Source: CAZAKO01 sp964546145 (GTDB lineage Bacteria > Fidelibacterota > UBA2242). Taken from it: 26,281 nucleotides of DNA. Position 1 is the first letter of the stretch; each line of letters starts with the position of its first letter. Where the stretch lies: positions 1 to 26,281 of the forward strand of contig CAZJIU010000024.1 in NCBI GenBank assembly GCA_964546145.1, written 5' to 3'. Both the position numbers and the translations under genes were made by a program. This document shows positions 6,959 to 16,153 of the stretch, one piece after another. The notes under the pieces were generated by a model. That model saw nothing but the letters and a program-made list of their open reading frames with translations. It was not told the origin of the DNA and searched no databases.

Positions 6959-9900
6959 ATGGTAAAATTCGTTCATCTCCATAATCATTCCGATTACAGT
7001 CTGCTGGATGGCGCTCAAACTATTGAGGGGCTGTTGACCCGAGTTAAGGAGCTCGGTATGCCAGCTGTGGCATTGACGGAGCACGGCAATCTGTTCAGTG
7101 CGATTTCCTTCTATGCGGCGGCTAAAAAGTGTGGTGTTAAGCCGATTGTTGGTTACGAAGCATATATTGCCGATAAGAGCCGGTTTGATAAGAAGCCGAA
7201 AAGTCAGGGCGGCGCCGGGTACTCGCATTTAATCTTACTGGTGCAAAATCGCCAAGGTTATCAAAACCTGATCAAACTTGCCAGTCTGGGATACCTTGAG
7301 GGTTTCTATTACCGCCCGCGAATAGATAAAGAATTATTGATAAAGTATAATGAAGGTTTAATTGCGACATCGGCTTGTATTCATGGGAAAATTCCGGTAT
7401 TGGCTTTGAATGGCGAGTGGGAAAAAGCCCGGCAGCTGGCGCTGGAATATGCCGAGATATTCCCGAGCCGCTTTTATCTCGAAGTCCAGAACCATTTAAC
7501 AAAAGATGAGGAACGTTGGTGTTCCCTGGCAAAGCGACTCTCGGCCGAGACCGGGATACCACGTATCGCCACCAACGATGCGCACTATGCCCGACCGGAG
7601 CACTGGGAAGCCCACGACGCCCACTTATGCATTGGGATGGGCAAGGAGTTACGCGATCCCGATCGCATGAGATATGAACCGCCGGAATACTGGCTTAAGT
7701 CTTATGAAGAAATGTGTGCACTCTTTCCGGATGATCCGGAAGTAATTGAAAATACGGTGCGGATTGCAGAACAGTGCGATCTAGATATAGCTATCGGTCA
7801 ATCTTTGTTACCTAATTTCCCCTTGCCTCTAAAGGAAACCGCGCAGACCGCCGATGATTATCTCAAGCAGCTGGTTTTTGCCGGATTGAAAAATCGTTAT
7901 GCGAATATCACCCCGGAAATTGAGCAGCGGGCAAATTACGAACTGGGCGTTATCCGTGATATGGGATTTGCCGGATATTTTCTCATTGTGCAGGACTTTG
8001 TGCAATTTGCCCGCAATTCCGGTATTTCGGTCGGTCCGGGGCGTGGCTCGGCGGCCGGCAGTATTGTGGCTTATACGCTGGAAATTACCGATATAGATCC
8101 ACTAAAATATAATCTGATTTTTGAGCGTTTCCTGAATCCCGACCGAATCTCGATGCCGGATATTGACATTGATTTCTGCGACGAGAAGCGCGGTCAGGTG
8201 ATCAATTACATCAAGCAAAAGTATGGTGAAAAGAGTGTCACCCAGATCGTGACCTTCGGCAAGATGAAAGCCCGGGCAGTGATCCGGGATGTAGGTCGGG
8301 TAATGGGATTGCCCCTTCCGGAAGTTGATCGGATTGCTAAATTGGTTCCTGAGGGCCCCAATATCAGTCTTAGAGAATCTTTGGAAATGAACCGGGAGTT
8401 GCGGGAGGCTAGTGAACTGGATGATGAGCATCGCAAACTTTTCAGCATCTCACTGATTTTGGAAGGCATGAATCGTCACTCTTCGACCCATGCCGCCGGT
8501 GTGGTGATTGCGCCGGGTGATCTAACCGATTATGTTCCCCTTTACCAATCCACCAATGGTGATATTACCACTCAGTATGATATGAAATGTATTGATACAA
8601 TCGGCTTGCTGAAGGTGGATTTTCTGGGGTTACGCAACCTGACGGTGATTGACAATACGCTGGCAATGCTGCAGGAAAAAAATATTAAACTGGACCTGAA
8701 TTCTATTCCTGAAAATGATCCTGCAACATTAGAGCTTTTCGGTGAGGGGCGAACCATTGGGATTTTTCAGTTTGAATCCGCCGGCATGCGGGAATATTTA
8801 AAAAAATTGCAGCCATCGGGGATTGAAGATCTGATTGCCATGAACGCTCTCTATCGCCCGGGACCGATGAATATGATCGAGGACTTTATTCAGCGTAAGC
8901 AGGGTCGGGCAACTATTCCATTATCCCTTCCTGGTCTGGAACCGATCCTGAAAGATACTTATGGGGTGATCGTTTATCAGGAACAGGTGATGCAGATTGT
9001 CAGCGAGATCGGGGGCTTCTCGCTGGCGAAGGCAGATCTGATGCGCCGGGCGATTGGTAAGAAACAGAAGTCTACCATGGCTGACTTGAAGAAGGAGTTT
9101 GTTGAAGGTGCGGTCAAAAAGGGAATAAAACTAGGACAGGCTGAAGAGGTTTATGACCTGATTGAAAAATTTGCCCGGTACGGTTTTAATAAGAGCCATT
9201 CGGCGGCTTATGCCCTTTTAGCCTATCGGGAGGGCTATCTCAAGGCGCATTATCCGGCTGAATTCATGGCGGCTAACCTGACCAGCGAGATGAATAATGC
9301 CAGCCGGATTGCGATCCTGGCGAATGAGGTGCGGAGCCTGGATTCCGATATTCTTCCGCCTAGTGTGAATCAGAGCGAGGTTAATTTTACGCCGCAAGAT
9401 GGGGGTATCCGCTATGGCCTGAATGCGATCAAGAATGTTGGCGGCCGGGCAGCTGAGTGTGTTGTCGAAGCATGGAAGAGTCAGGGTCCTTTCAAAACGA
9501 TCTTCGATTTCGTCTGTGCTTTGGATTTAAAGTGCGTTAATCGCAAAGCCCTGGAAAGTTTGGTAACTTCCGGTGCCATGGATGATCTTGAAGGTAATCG
9601 GGCTCAAAAATTTGACGCCGTCAATGACGCCATTCAATATGCCCAGATTATTCAGAAAGAAAAAAACGGCAATCAGTTTAGCCTGTTTGGGTTGGTTGAC
9701 AGCCCAATTCAGTCTGTTATTCAGGAGCCAAGACTGCCTGAAGTGTCCCGCTGGAGTGATAATGAACGCTGGCTTAAGGAAAAAGAGGCAGTCGGGATGT
9801 TCCTCAGCGGTCATCCGTTACTGCAATATAAAACCGAGATAGAATCCTTTTCAAACTATGATTTTACCGAATCCTTGGAAAATCTTGATAAGAGTGTGGT

Positions 9901-10393
9901 TCGGTTAGGCGGAATGATTACTCATATTCGCAAGTTATACGATAAAAAGGAGCGGCAGATGGCCTTTTTAACTTTGGAAAGTTTGAATGGAACTGTCGAG
10001 TTGCTGGCATTTGCCGACGTTTATGAGAAGTACAAAAATTATATCAGATTAGATTTCCCGGTTTTTATCCATGGCAAAGTCAGTTCTCGCGGCGCCGAAG
10101 ATAACAAAATCATCGCTGAGGAGATTATACCATTAGAAGGTTACATGGACGCAAAATCTAAGAGGGTGCATATTCAACTCAACCTCGAAGTAATTAAGGA
10201 TGAGACCTTAGCTGATATTCTGGAGTTAGCCGAAAAATATCCTGGCGATTGCCGGTTAATCTTGCATTTGACTGATAATGCCGGCGATACCAAAAATATG
10301 CGGAGTGGAAAATACTCAGTCAGCTCCCAGAAGAGGTTTATTAACACCCTGATCAAGATTCTGGGAGAGGAAAATGTGTGGGTGGAAGCATGA
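6959..10393 (+). CDS. dnaE: DNA polymerase III subunit alpha
   Basis: The replicative polymerase (C-family), 1144 residues, standard for DnaE1-type enzymes. The N-terminal PHP domain begins HLHNHSDYSLLDG and includes TEHGN. The catalytic palm has PDIDIDF with Asp401, Asp403 and Asp405, and the third carboxylate in LLKVDFLGL. Conserved GPGRGSAAGS and the HAAGVVI region precede the fingers (YRPGPM, YQEQVM, FNKSHSAAYA). A helix-hairpin-helix region and an OB fold (VRLGGMITHIRKLYD onward) lie in the C-terminal third. It starts directly after the prenyltransferase stop with no spacer, so translation is probably coupled. The last residues overlap dtd by 4 nt. No intein, frameshift or missing catalytic residue was seen. 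Confidence 0.97.
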   Translation: MVKFVHLHNHSDYSLLDGAQTIEGLLTRVKELGMPAVALTEHGNLFSAISFYAAAKKCGVKPIVGYEAYIADKSRFDKKPKSQGGAGYSHLILLVQNRQGYQNLIKLASLGYLEGFYYRPRIDKELLIKYNEGLIATSACIHGKIPVLALNGEWEKARQLALEYAEIFPSRFYLEVQNHLTKDEERWCSLAKRLSAETGIPRIATNDAHYARPEHWEAHDAHLCIGMGKELRDPDRMRYEPPEYWLKSYEEMCALFPDDPEVIENTVRIAEQCDLDIAIGQSLLPNFPLPLKETAQTADDYLKQLVFAGLKNRYANITPEIEQRANYELGVIRDMGFAGYFLIVQDFVQFARNSGISVGPGRGSAAGSIVAYTLEITDIDPLKYNLIFERFLNPDRISMPDIDIDFCDEKRGQVINYIKQKYGEKSVTQIVTFGKMKARAVIRDVGRVMGLPLPEVDRIAKLVPEGPNISLRESLEMNRELREASELDDEHRKLFSISLILEGMNRHSSTHAAGVVIAPGDLTDYVPLYQSTNGDITTQYDMKCIDTIGLLKVDFLGLRNLTVIDNTLAMLQEKNIKLDLNSIPENDPATLELFGEGRTIGIFQFESAGMREYLKKLQPSGIEDLIAMNALYRPGPMNMIEDFIQRKQGRATIPLSLPGLEPILKDTYGVIVYQEQVMQIVSEIGGFSLAKADLMRRAIGKKQKSTMADLKKEFVEGAVKKGIKLGQAEEVYDLIEKFARYGFNKSHSAAYALLAYREGYLKAHYPAEFMAANLTSEMNNASRIAILANEVRSLDSDILPPSVNQSEVNFTPQDGGIRYGLNAIKNVGGRAAECVVEAWKSQGPFKTIFDFVCALDLKCVNRKALESLVTSGAMDDLEGNRAQKFDAVNDAIQYAQIIQKEKNGNQFSLFGLVDSPIQSVIQEPRLPEVSRWSDNERWLKEKEAVGMFLSGHPLLQYKTEIESFSNYDFTESLENLDKSVVRLGGMITHIRKLYDKKERQMAFLTLESLNGTVELLAFADVYEKYKNYIRLDFPVFIHGKVSSRGAEDNKIIAEEIIPLEGYMDAKSKRVHIQLNLEVIKDETLADILELAEKYPGDCRLILHLTDNAGDTKNMRSGKYSVSSQKRFINTLIKILGEENVWVEA

Positions 10394-10836
10394 TCGCAGT
10401 GCTGCAGCGCAGTAAAAAGGCGGCCGTCAAGGTCGGCGTTAAGACGGTGGGATCCATTCAGCATGGCCTGGTCATTCTGCTGGGTGTTTTTCAGGACGAT
10501 CAGGAGTCGGATGCCGATTTTTTGGTAACCAAGATCGTCGGCTTACGAATTTTCAATGATGCCAATCAGAAACTGAACCTTTCGCTCAAAGAGGTGGCTG
10601 GAAGTGCACTTGTTGTCTCCCAATTCACCCTCTGCGGCGATTGGCACAAGGGTCGGCGCCCGAGCTTTATCAATGCGGCAGCTCCCGACCGGGGGAAATT
10701 TCTGTATGAATATTTTATTGAAAAGGTAGAGCAGGAGGGAATACCAGTAGCCGCCGGGATTTTTGGCGCGATGATGGAAGTTAGTTTGGTCAATGATGGA
10801 CCAGTCACCTTCGTGCTGGATAGCCGATTGAAGTAA
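10390..10836 (+). CDS. dtd: D-aminoacyl-tRNA deacylase
   Basis: Removes D-amino acids, and glycine mischarged on tRNA-Ala, from tRNA. The protein has 148 residues from the ATG that overlaps the dnaE stop (ATGA, 10390-10393); a GTG at 10378 lies inside dnaE and is less likely. The family motifs are both present: SQFTLCGDWHKGRRPSF in the middle and SLVNDGPVTF near the end, the latter holding the Gly-cisPro that rejects L-amino acids. The N-terminus IAVLQRSKKAAVKV is also typical. A 9-nt gap leads to radC. Confidence 0.95.
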   Translation: MIAVLQRSKKAAVKVGVKTVGSIQHGLVILLGVFQDDQESDADFLVTKIVGLRIFNDANQKLNLSLKEVAGSALVVSQFTLCGDWHKGRRPSFINAAAPDRGKFLYEYFIEKVEQEGIPVAAGIFGAMMEVSLVNDGPVTFVLDSRLK

Positions 10837-10845
10837 AGTCACAAA

Positions 10846-11565
10846 ATGAAAGCTAAAGAGCCTGCCTATTATCGCCTACCAATTACCGATTGGCCGGAAT
10901 CCGAGCGTCCGCGTGAGAAATTAATGGAATACGGACCTCTCCGGCTCAGCGAAACCGAACTGCTGGCGATTTTGATTCGTTCCGGATCGGGAGGATTTTC
11001 GGCATTGGATGTTGCTCGTGAATTGTTGCGCCGGGTTAATGGACTAAGTCAGTTAGCCCGGATGGATTATCATGAAATAGTAGGCTTGAAAATCAGGGGG
11101 CTGGGGAAAACCAAAGCCGTGACAATTGCCGCCGCTTTGCAGTTAGCCCGTCGGCTTCAAACGGAAAACTCGCGATCGCCAGATAGAATTCTGCGGACAT
11201 CGGCACAGGTTGCTCAGATTTGTGGCCCCAAACTGCGTGATTTGCCAAAAGAGATATTTATGGTTTTATTATTAGCCAGTAACAACCGACTGCTTAAAGA
11301 AGTGATTGTATCCGAAGGGATTTTAAACGCCTCGGTAGTGACGCCCAGAGAGGTCTTTCGGGAAGCAATTCTTGGAATGGCAGCCGCTGTCATTCTGGTT
11401 CATAATCATCCCAGCGGGAATCCCGAACCCAGCCGGGAGGATCTGCAACTGACCCGGCAAATGGTCGAGAGTGGTAAGGCTATGAATATTCCGGTTCTGG
11501 ATCATATTATTGTTGCCGGCAATGGCTATACCAGTCTGGCTGATCGAGGATTGCTATCCGGTTAG
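10846..11565 (+). CDS. radC: RadC-family JAMM protein
   Basis: A 239-residue RadC. The N-terminal part carries the RPREKL start signature and a helix-hairpin-helix segment (GLKIRGLGKTKAVTIAAAL). The C-terminal JAMM/MPN metalloprotease-like domain has H186-N-H188-P-S-G and Asp199 as metal ligands, with the upstream acidic residue in the VVTPREVFREAI region. RadC was once linked to DNA repair, but its biochemical role is still unsettled. It is the last gene of the prmC operon, 9 nt after dtd, with only a weak ribosome site. Confidence 0.95.
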   Translation: MKAKEPAYYRLPITDWPESERPREKLMEYGPLRLSETELLAILIRSGSGGFSALDVARELLRRVNGLSQLARMDYHEIVGLKIRGLGKTKAVTIAAALQLARRLQTENSRSPDRILRTSAQVAQICGPKLRDLPKEIFMVLLLASNNRLLKEVIVSEGILNASVVTPREVFREAILGMAAAVILVHNHPSGNPEPSREDLQLTRQMVESGKAMNIPVLDHIIVAGNGYTSLADRGLLSG

Positions 11566-11597
11566 AAATTGGGTTAAAATCGGTTTGATTATTTTGG

Positions 11598-11627
11598 TTG
11601 ATTTCTAAAAAAACCGTGATAAATTCA
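11598..11627 (+). promoter_or_regulatory. Promoter for the TPR gene
   Basis: TTG (11598-11600), 19 nt, then TAAATTCA (11620-11627), a partial match to TAnnTTTG. The ATG is 30 nt downstream with AAGGAG at 11647-11652. Confidence 0.4.
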
Positions 11628-11657
11628 CAAATAGGGATAAAGATTTAAGGAGCAAAT

Positions 11658-12965
11658 ATGGACTTGAAAGATATAGCCAGCTTGGAAAATTATCTGGATA
11701 CTCATAGCGACAGCAAGTTGGGAATTCTGCTGGCGGATAGGTATCTACAGGCTGGCAATTTGCAGGAGGCGGTCAATCTCTGCCGGGAAGAGATTACCCA
11801 GAATCCCCACTCGGCTTTGGCTTATTACCTTTTAGCTCAGATTGAAATAAAACTCAACCGGCAAGAGGATGCACTTGAGTACCTGAAACAGACAATTGCT
11901 CTGGATTCAGGTTTTCTGGAAGCCTATTATCAACTAGTGTCTGTCGGTCAGAAAATCTTACCACCGGGAGCGGTCAAGAGTTGTTATCTTAAGATTATCG
12001 AATTAAATCCTCTGGATGAGAATGCCGTTCAGGCAGCTCATGATATTACGGGGAAACCTGATCCGGGTTTTTTAAAGGCGATTAATTTACCAGCTCTTCC
12101 TGAGGTTACTCCGGTTAATGAAGCACCTACCATTGAACCTGGTGCTGAAAAGGCTGTCGAAGCTGTAGAATTAGAGGAATCGGAGAAAATTCCCCCAGAG
12201 CCGGAAGTCGAGACGCCGCAGGAGAATGAGAATGAACCGGTATCTGAATTAGACACTGGCGAGCCGGCAGAATCAATGTTATTAGGGGAAGAAGAAGCTC
12301 ACCTGGGACCACTCGAACCGGAGGAAGCTGAATCTGAACCAGAGATAGACCTTGAGCAATTCGAGGCTGCCGAATCACCTAAGACAGCACCTGCACCCGA
12401 GCCTGGATCAGAGAAGGGTGATGAAATTCCAAAAACAGCTGAATCCGAAGCGCCGCTTGTAAGTAGCTCAGCCCTTAAACTAAGCGATATGTTCAACAAA
12501 ATGAAATCCAAGCCGCTGACTGAACTCCAAAAGGAGGATTGGTCATTTCAAGCGGTTGATGCTGCTCATGCGGAAAAACCGATACTTGAAGAGAAGGGTG
12601 CAGGTTTGCCAAAGTCAGCAGAAAAAATGGCGTCCGCTGGTGATGCAAAGGTTGAGCAGCCACAGGAGCAATTTGCATCTCCACAAAAGAAAGCTGCAGG
12701 AGGAGCTAAGAAAACAACTCCATCGATGAATAAAGACAAACCTGAGGTCACAGAGGAGTCTTCCAAAGGGGCGGAGCAGGGGAGAATGGAGTTAAAAATA
12801 CCTGTACCGACCTTTACTCTGGTGGAGGTCTTCAAAAAACAGAAACTTTATGACGAAGCCCTACAGCTGTTGGACATTCTCGAAAAACGGTCTAAAAATC
12901 AGGAAAAAATAGCTAAGGTGCGCCAGGAAATCGAAGAGTTGAAGATCAAAGAGGATTTAGAATAA
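11658..12965 (+). CDS. TPR protein with long acidic low-complexity linker
   Basis: A 435-residue protein without signal peptide or membrane segment. Residues about 17-121 form three TPR-like helical pairs (LADRYLQAGNLQEAV, LAQIEIKLNRQEDAL, and a third weaker one). Residues about 135-375 are low complexity, rich in Glu, Pro, Ala and Ser, and probably disordered. The C-terminal 51 residues start TFTLVEVFKKQKLYDEAL and end in a charged helix. This TLAELY..QG.Y..AL type repeat is a recurring C-terminal module in FCB-group TPR proteins. Role unknown; I expect a scaffold whose two helical ends are joined by a flexible tether. It has its own promoter and faces the OsmC gene, with the stops only 4 nt apart. 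Confidence 0.8.
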   Translation: MDLKDIASLENYLDTHSDSKLGILLADRYLQAGNLQEAVNLCREEITQNPHSALAYYLLAQIEIKLNRQEDALEYLKQTIALDSGFLEAYYQLVSVGQKILPPGAVKSCYLKIIELNPLDENAVQAAHDITGKPDPGFLKAINLPALPEVTPVNEAPTIEPGAEKAVEAVELEESEKIPPEPEVETPQENENEPVSELDTGEPAESMLLGEEEAHLGPLEPEEAESEPEIDLEQFEAAESPKTAPAPEPGSEKGDEIPKTAESEAPLVSSSALKLSDMFNKMKSKPLTELQKEDWSFQAVDAAHAEKPILEEKGAGLPKSAEKMASAGDAKVEQPQEQFASPQKKAAGGAKKTTPSMNKDKPEVTEESSKGAEQGRMELKIPVPTFTLVEVFKKQKLYDEALQLLDILEKRSKNQEKIAKVRQEIEELKIKEDLE

Positions 12966-12969
12966 TTTT

Positions 12970-13392
12970 CTAATCGGTAGCGGGATTGATTTTTATTGTA
13001 TAGGTTATTTCGACGCTCTTTTTTAGCATTGCAGTAACTGGACAGTACCTATTACGGGATAGGCTAACAGCTTTTTCGATATTCTGTGGATTTAGATTTT
13101 CTCCTCGAAAAATCAAGCTCATATTAATTCTTTTAAAAACTCTAGGATGCTCTTCGGCCTGCTCAGCATTAATTTCAATGGTGAATTCCTGAGCCGGTGT
13201 CCGCATCTTATTGAGCAGTGATTCCACATCCATAGCAGTACAGCCTCCCAGCGCCATCAGCACCAATTCCATCGGCTGCGATGCGGCTTCGTGTCCGCCG
13301 AACTGTTGCTTGGTATCCAGCACAACCCAGTGGTTGGAATTACCTCTGGCTATCATGGTTGATCCGGCAGCACGATGCAGAGTGACTTTCAT
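12970..13392 (-). CDS. OsmC-family peroxiredoxin-like protein
   Basis: A 140-residue OsmC/Ohr-fold protein. The two conserved cysteines are Cys51 (in LGGCTAMDV) and Cys117 (in NRYCPVTAML). They form the thiol pair that reduces organic hydroperoxides in characterised members. The short length and the SRNRYCPV context fit the YhfA-like OsmC subgroup better than Ohr, so a thiol-redox role other than peroxide reduction is possible. It lies 99 nt downstream of the sigma/anti-sigma pair in the same direction and may be co-transcribed with them. That would fit a stress regulon, but this is inference. Confidence 0.88.
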   Translation of the reverse strand: MKVTLHRAAGSTMIARGNSNHWVVLDTKQQFGGHEAASQPMELVLMALGGCTAMDVESLLNKMRTPAQEFTIEINAEQAEEHPRVFKRINMSLIFRGENLNPQNIEKAVSLSRNRYCPVTAMLKKSVEITYTIKINPATD

Positions 13393-13491
13393 ATTTTATC
13401 CTACTTTTCTGGATTTATAAATCTTTGTTGAGGTACATTATTCAATGTGATCTTGTTGAATATCTCAGGATATCCAGGTTATCTGGAGTAA

Positions 13492-13746
13492 TTACTTTTC
13501 TTTATCTGACTGCTTGGGTTCATTAAGATTGAGGTTCGTGAAGAGTTTCCGGCAAGCATCGTCGGTAAGTTCCTCGCAGCCCTCGGTGACTTTGTATATC
13601 TGGACGGTCTTTTTAATGTTATCGACAAAGACTTTGCAATGAGGATTGGACTCCAGATAATTCTGGACTTGTTGACAGGGTTCTGAGTCGAGATCCAATC
13701 CCAGGTACTCGCAAACGCGATTTAGCACTTCTTTCTGGATTTTCAT
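13492..13746 (-). CDS. Small anti-sigma-factor-like protein with degenerate zinc motif
   Basis: An 84-residue protein whose ATG overlaps the sigma-factor stop (ATGA), the usual place of an anti-sigma gene. The segment Y30-LES-N34-P-H36-C37-KVFVDNIKK lines up with the zinc-finger anti-sigma signature HLxxCPxCxxxVD. The His and the first Cys are replaced by Tyr30 and Asn34, and only Cys37 remains. Other cysteines are at 12, 24, 57 and 65. There is no membrane segment, so it would be a soluble regulator. Function as the sigma partner is inferred from position and from the helix after the motif (FVDNIKKTVQIYK). Confidence 0.65.
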   Translation of the reverse strand: MKIQKEVLNRVCEYLGLDLDSEPCQQVQNYLESNPHCKVFVDNIKKTVQIYKVTEGCEELTDDACRKLFTNLNLNEPKQSDKEK

Positions 13747-14339
13747 ATCAGTTTCTCTTCTTTCAACAATTCTTCAAGCTGCTCCTTTAAAAATATTCTG
13801 GCTCGCATTAGACGAATTTTGGTATTGGCTGGAGTAATCTGTAAAATTTTGCTGGCATCTTCGGTGGAAAGCTCATGCAAATCTCTGAGAATAAAGACAG
13901 TGCGGTAGATTTCCGGCAGTTTTTCAATTGATTCATCCAGTTTTTTACGAAAACGTTGGTTGCTAATCTGATTGTAATCGAAAGTAGGCAAATCGGTCAT
14001 TTCTGTCGCTTTGATACGCTCAACGTCGGGATCGTGTAATGAGATATGCTGGTACTTAAGCGGTTTGGATTTGAGCTTGCGCAGCCCGATGTTGACTGCA
14101 ATGCGGTAGAGCCAGGTATAGAATGATGATTTTCCCTGGAACTGATGGATTTTTTTAAGCATTACCAGAAAGGTTTCCTGGAGAATATCTTCGGCATCCT
14201 GAATACTGTTCGTCAGGCGCAGACCCAGATAATAGATCCGGCCGCTGTACTCCTTAACCAGTAGCGATAATGCCTGCTTGTCTCCTTTTTTGGCGCGGTC
14301 TACAAGTTCGATTTCGTTGGGCAAATTTTCTGCTTCCAA
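13743..14339 (-). CDS. RNA polymerase sigma factor, ECF subfamily
   Basis: An extracytoplasmic-function sigma factor of about 198 residues. Region 2 spans LVKEYSGRIYYLGLRLT, DAEDILQETFLVMLK and FYTWLYRIAVN. Region 4 holds the helix-turn-helix LPEIYRTVFILRDLHELSTEDASKIL and the recognition segment ending in RARIFLKEQL. The frame is open to a TTG at 14346-14348, but that TTG lies inside a TATATTTG promoter box. The TTG at 14337-14339, or one at 14322-14324, is therefore more likely the start; none has a clear ribosome site. It overlaps the anti-sigma-like gene and is divergent from the aspartate kinase gene across a 300-nt spacer. Confidence 0.92.
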   Translation of the reverse strand: MEAENLPNEIELVDRAKKGDKQALSLLVKEYSGRIYYLGLRLTNSIQDAEDILQETFLVMLKKIHQFQGKSSFYTWLYRIAVNIGLRKLKSKPLKYQHISLHDPDVERIKATEMTDLPTFDYNQISNQRFRKKLDESIEKLPEIYRTVFILRDLHELSTEDASKILQITPANTKIRLMRARIFLKEQLEELLKEEKLI

Positions 14340-14345
14340 GGTGAC

Positions 14346-14376
14346 CAAATATAGTCATTATCACCTTAAAAAACAC
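14346..14376 (-). promoter_or_regulatory. Promoter box on the sigma-factor start
   Basis: The minus strand reads TATATTTG at 14353-14346, an exact TAnnTTTG box. The -33 side is only a T-rich run near 14370-14376, so this end is weak. The box ends 6 nt before the TTG codon at 14339, implying a very short or absent leader. The box may mark autoregulation by the sigma factor or a housekeeping promoter. No other gene or RNA is seen in 14349-14644. Confidence 0.4.
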
Positions 14377-14592
14377 TCCCGTTTTTTAAATCAGTTGTGA
14401 AAAAACACTGAATTGTTTGCATTTTCCTGAATCAAATCTGTATTTTTAGATAATTCATCTTCCGAAATGTTACATAAGATTTGGCTTATTGGCATCTGGA
14501 ATGTGGATTTGGTTATGAGATTATTGTCTATCCTTTCTTTTTGGGGATACTAGGAATCCAGTCAAGGATTTTGAAATATTTTTAAAAAGGTA

Positions 14593-14620
14593 TTGGATTT
14601 CAGTGAATATTTGATAAAAT
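14593..14620 (+). promoter_or_regulatory. Promoter for the aspartate kinase gene
   Basis: TTGGAT (14593-14598), 16 nt, TAAAAT (14615-14620). The ATG is 24 nt downstream. No lysine riboswitch or leader peptide fits in the short leader. Confidence 0.4.
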
Positions 14621-14644
14621 ATCAGCGCCATTTGGAATACAGGT

Positions 14645-16024
14645 ATGATAAATCAAGCGGAAAGGATTGAGAAGTTGAAAGTTTGTAAATTTGGAGGCTC
14701 TTCGATGGCAGACGCCAGGCGCATCTCCGATGTTGGTCAGATTATTAAAGCCGATCCAAATCGCCGCATCGTTGTGGTGTCCGCGCCGGGCAAACGCAGT
14801 CCAACTGATGTGAAAGTTACGGATTTACTTACCCTTTGTGCTGAGGAGTGCATTGCTGGCAGAGATTATTCGGTAACTTTAATCAGGGTCATCAACCGTT
14901 ACAAAGACATTCAGGTTGGACTCGGACTGGAAAGTGAACTTTTACATGAAATCGAACTGGATTTTAGTCAGAGGTTACAAAGTGATTGTTCCCATCAGGC
15001 TCGTTTTTTGGATCTGATAAAGGCTGGCGGGGAGGATAATATGGCGAAACTGATGGCGGCTTATCTCCGCAGTCAGGGAATCTATGCCAGCTATCTTAAT
15101 CCTTGTCAGGCTGGACTGCTTTTAAATGATTGGCATGGTAAAGCCAGGGTTCTGGATCAGTCCTATGATAACTTGAAGAAGCTTGCCGAAAAGGAATACC
15201 TGATTGTTTTCCCCGGATTCTTTGGTTGCACACCGGAAGGCCATATTGTGACATTTCCGCGCGGTGGTTCAGATATAACCGGAGCAGTGCTGGCGGCTGC
15301 TGTTGGAGCTGAGGTCTATGAAAATTTTACTGATGTAGATTCGGTCTTTGCCGTAAATCCCAATATTATTCCCCATGCCCGCACAATTCAGGAGCTAACC
15401 TTCCGGGAAATGCGGGAACTTGCCTATGCCGGATTCGAGGTGTTGCACGATGAGGCGATTGTCCCACTTGTGAAGGCTGGGATTCCAATTCATATAAAAA
15501 ATAGTAATAAACCGGATGCAGCCGGAACCCTGGTCGTTGCGCACCGTGATGATATTCCGGGCCGGGTTGTTGGAATTGCCGGCAGTCGCGGCTTTACTAC
15601 AATCTTCGTGCGCAAGTTTCTGATGAACCGGGAAATTGGGTTCGGACGCCGGTTACTGCAGATCCTGGAAGAGGAGGGGTTGTCTTACGAACACACCCTC
15701 TCGGGAATAGATGATATGTCAATCATTATACGGGAATCGCAGTTAACCGCCGAACTTGAACAGCGATTGCTGGCTAAAATCCAGGAGCGCTTGAGTGTTG
15801 ATGAAGTTTTCGTAAAACATGGATATGCCATGATTATGCTGGTGGGTGAGAGGCTGTGCGAGACAATCGGACTTTTGGCAAAAGCGACTCGTGCCCTGCA
15901 GAAAGCTGACGTGCATGTCGAAATGACTAATCAGGGTTCCTCGGAAGTCAGTATGATGTTTGGCGTTAAAGAGGAAGATCGGGAACGCTCAATCCAGGCG
16001 CTCTATAATATTTTTTTTGATTAA
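14645..16024 (+). CDS. lysC: Aspartate kinase
   Basis: Phosphorylates aspartate, the first step toward lysine, threonine, methionine and diaminopimelate. The protein has 459 residues. The N-terminal kinase domain begins KFGGSS (15-20) and continues through VVVSAPGKR, FPRGGSDITGA and ENFTDVDSVF. The C-terminal part has two ACT-like segments (about 315-385 and 395-459, with HVEMTNQGSSEVSMMFGV), the usual site for amino-acid feedback. It resembles the monofunctional class with PGKR and KVTDLL, as in Bacillus YclM. No fused homoserine dehydrogenase is present. The ATG at 14645 has only a weak ribosome site; a TTG at 14675 that would give a KVCKFGG start is an alternative. It stands alone, not in a lysine or threonine operon. 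Confidence 0.93.
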   Translation: MINQAERIEKLKVCKFGGSSMADARRISDVGQIIKADPNRRIVVVSAPGKRSPTDVKVTDLLTLCAEECIAGRDYSVTLIRVINRYKDIQVGLGLESELLHEIELDFSQRLQSDCSHQARFLDLIKAGGEDNMAKLMAAYLRSQGIYASYLNPCQAGLLLNDWHGKARVLDQSYDNLKKLAEKEYLIVFPGFFGCTPEGHIVTFPRGGSDITGAVLAAAVGAEVYENFTDVDSVFAVNPNIIPHARTIQELTFREMRELAYAGFEVLHDEAIVPLVKAGIPIHIKNSNKPDAAGTLVVAHRDDIPGRVVGIAGSRGFTTIFVRKFLMNREIGFGRRLLQILEEEGLSYEHTLSGIDDMSIIIRESQLTAELEQRLLAKIQERLSVDEVFVKHGYAMIMLVGERLCETIGLLAKATRALQKADVHVEMTNQGSSEVSMMFGVKEEDRERSIQALYNIFFD

Positions 16025-16078
16025 ATATAAATTAATTCTGGCTGGCAAGCTCTGAGATATAGCAAAATCAGGATAGAT

Positions 16079-16099
16079 CGGAAAGCTATAGCATTTCCG
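16079..16099. terminator. Hairpin between convergent genes
   Basis: CGGAAA (16079-16084) pairs with TTTCCG (16094-16099), with inner GC pairs and one bulged base. It sits between the convergent aspartate kinase and lipoprotein genes but lacks a clean T-tract, so it is only a candidate bidirectional terminator. Confidence 0.25.
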
Positions 16100-16153
16100 T
16101 TATGCAATTATCTTTATCTTCGGAAAATAAGCTATTAATGCTTTTCGAACCAA

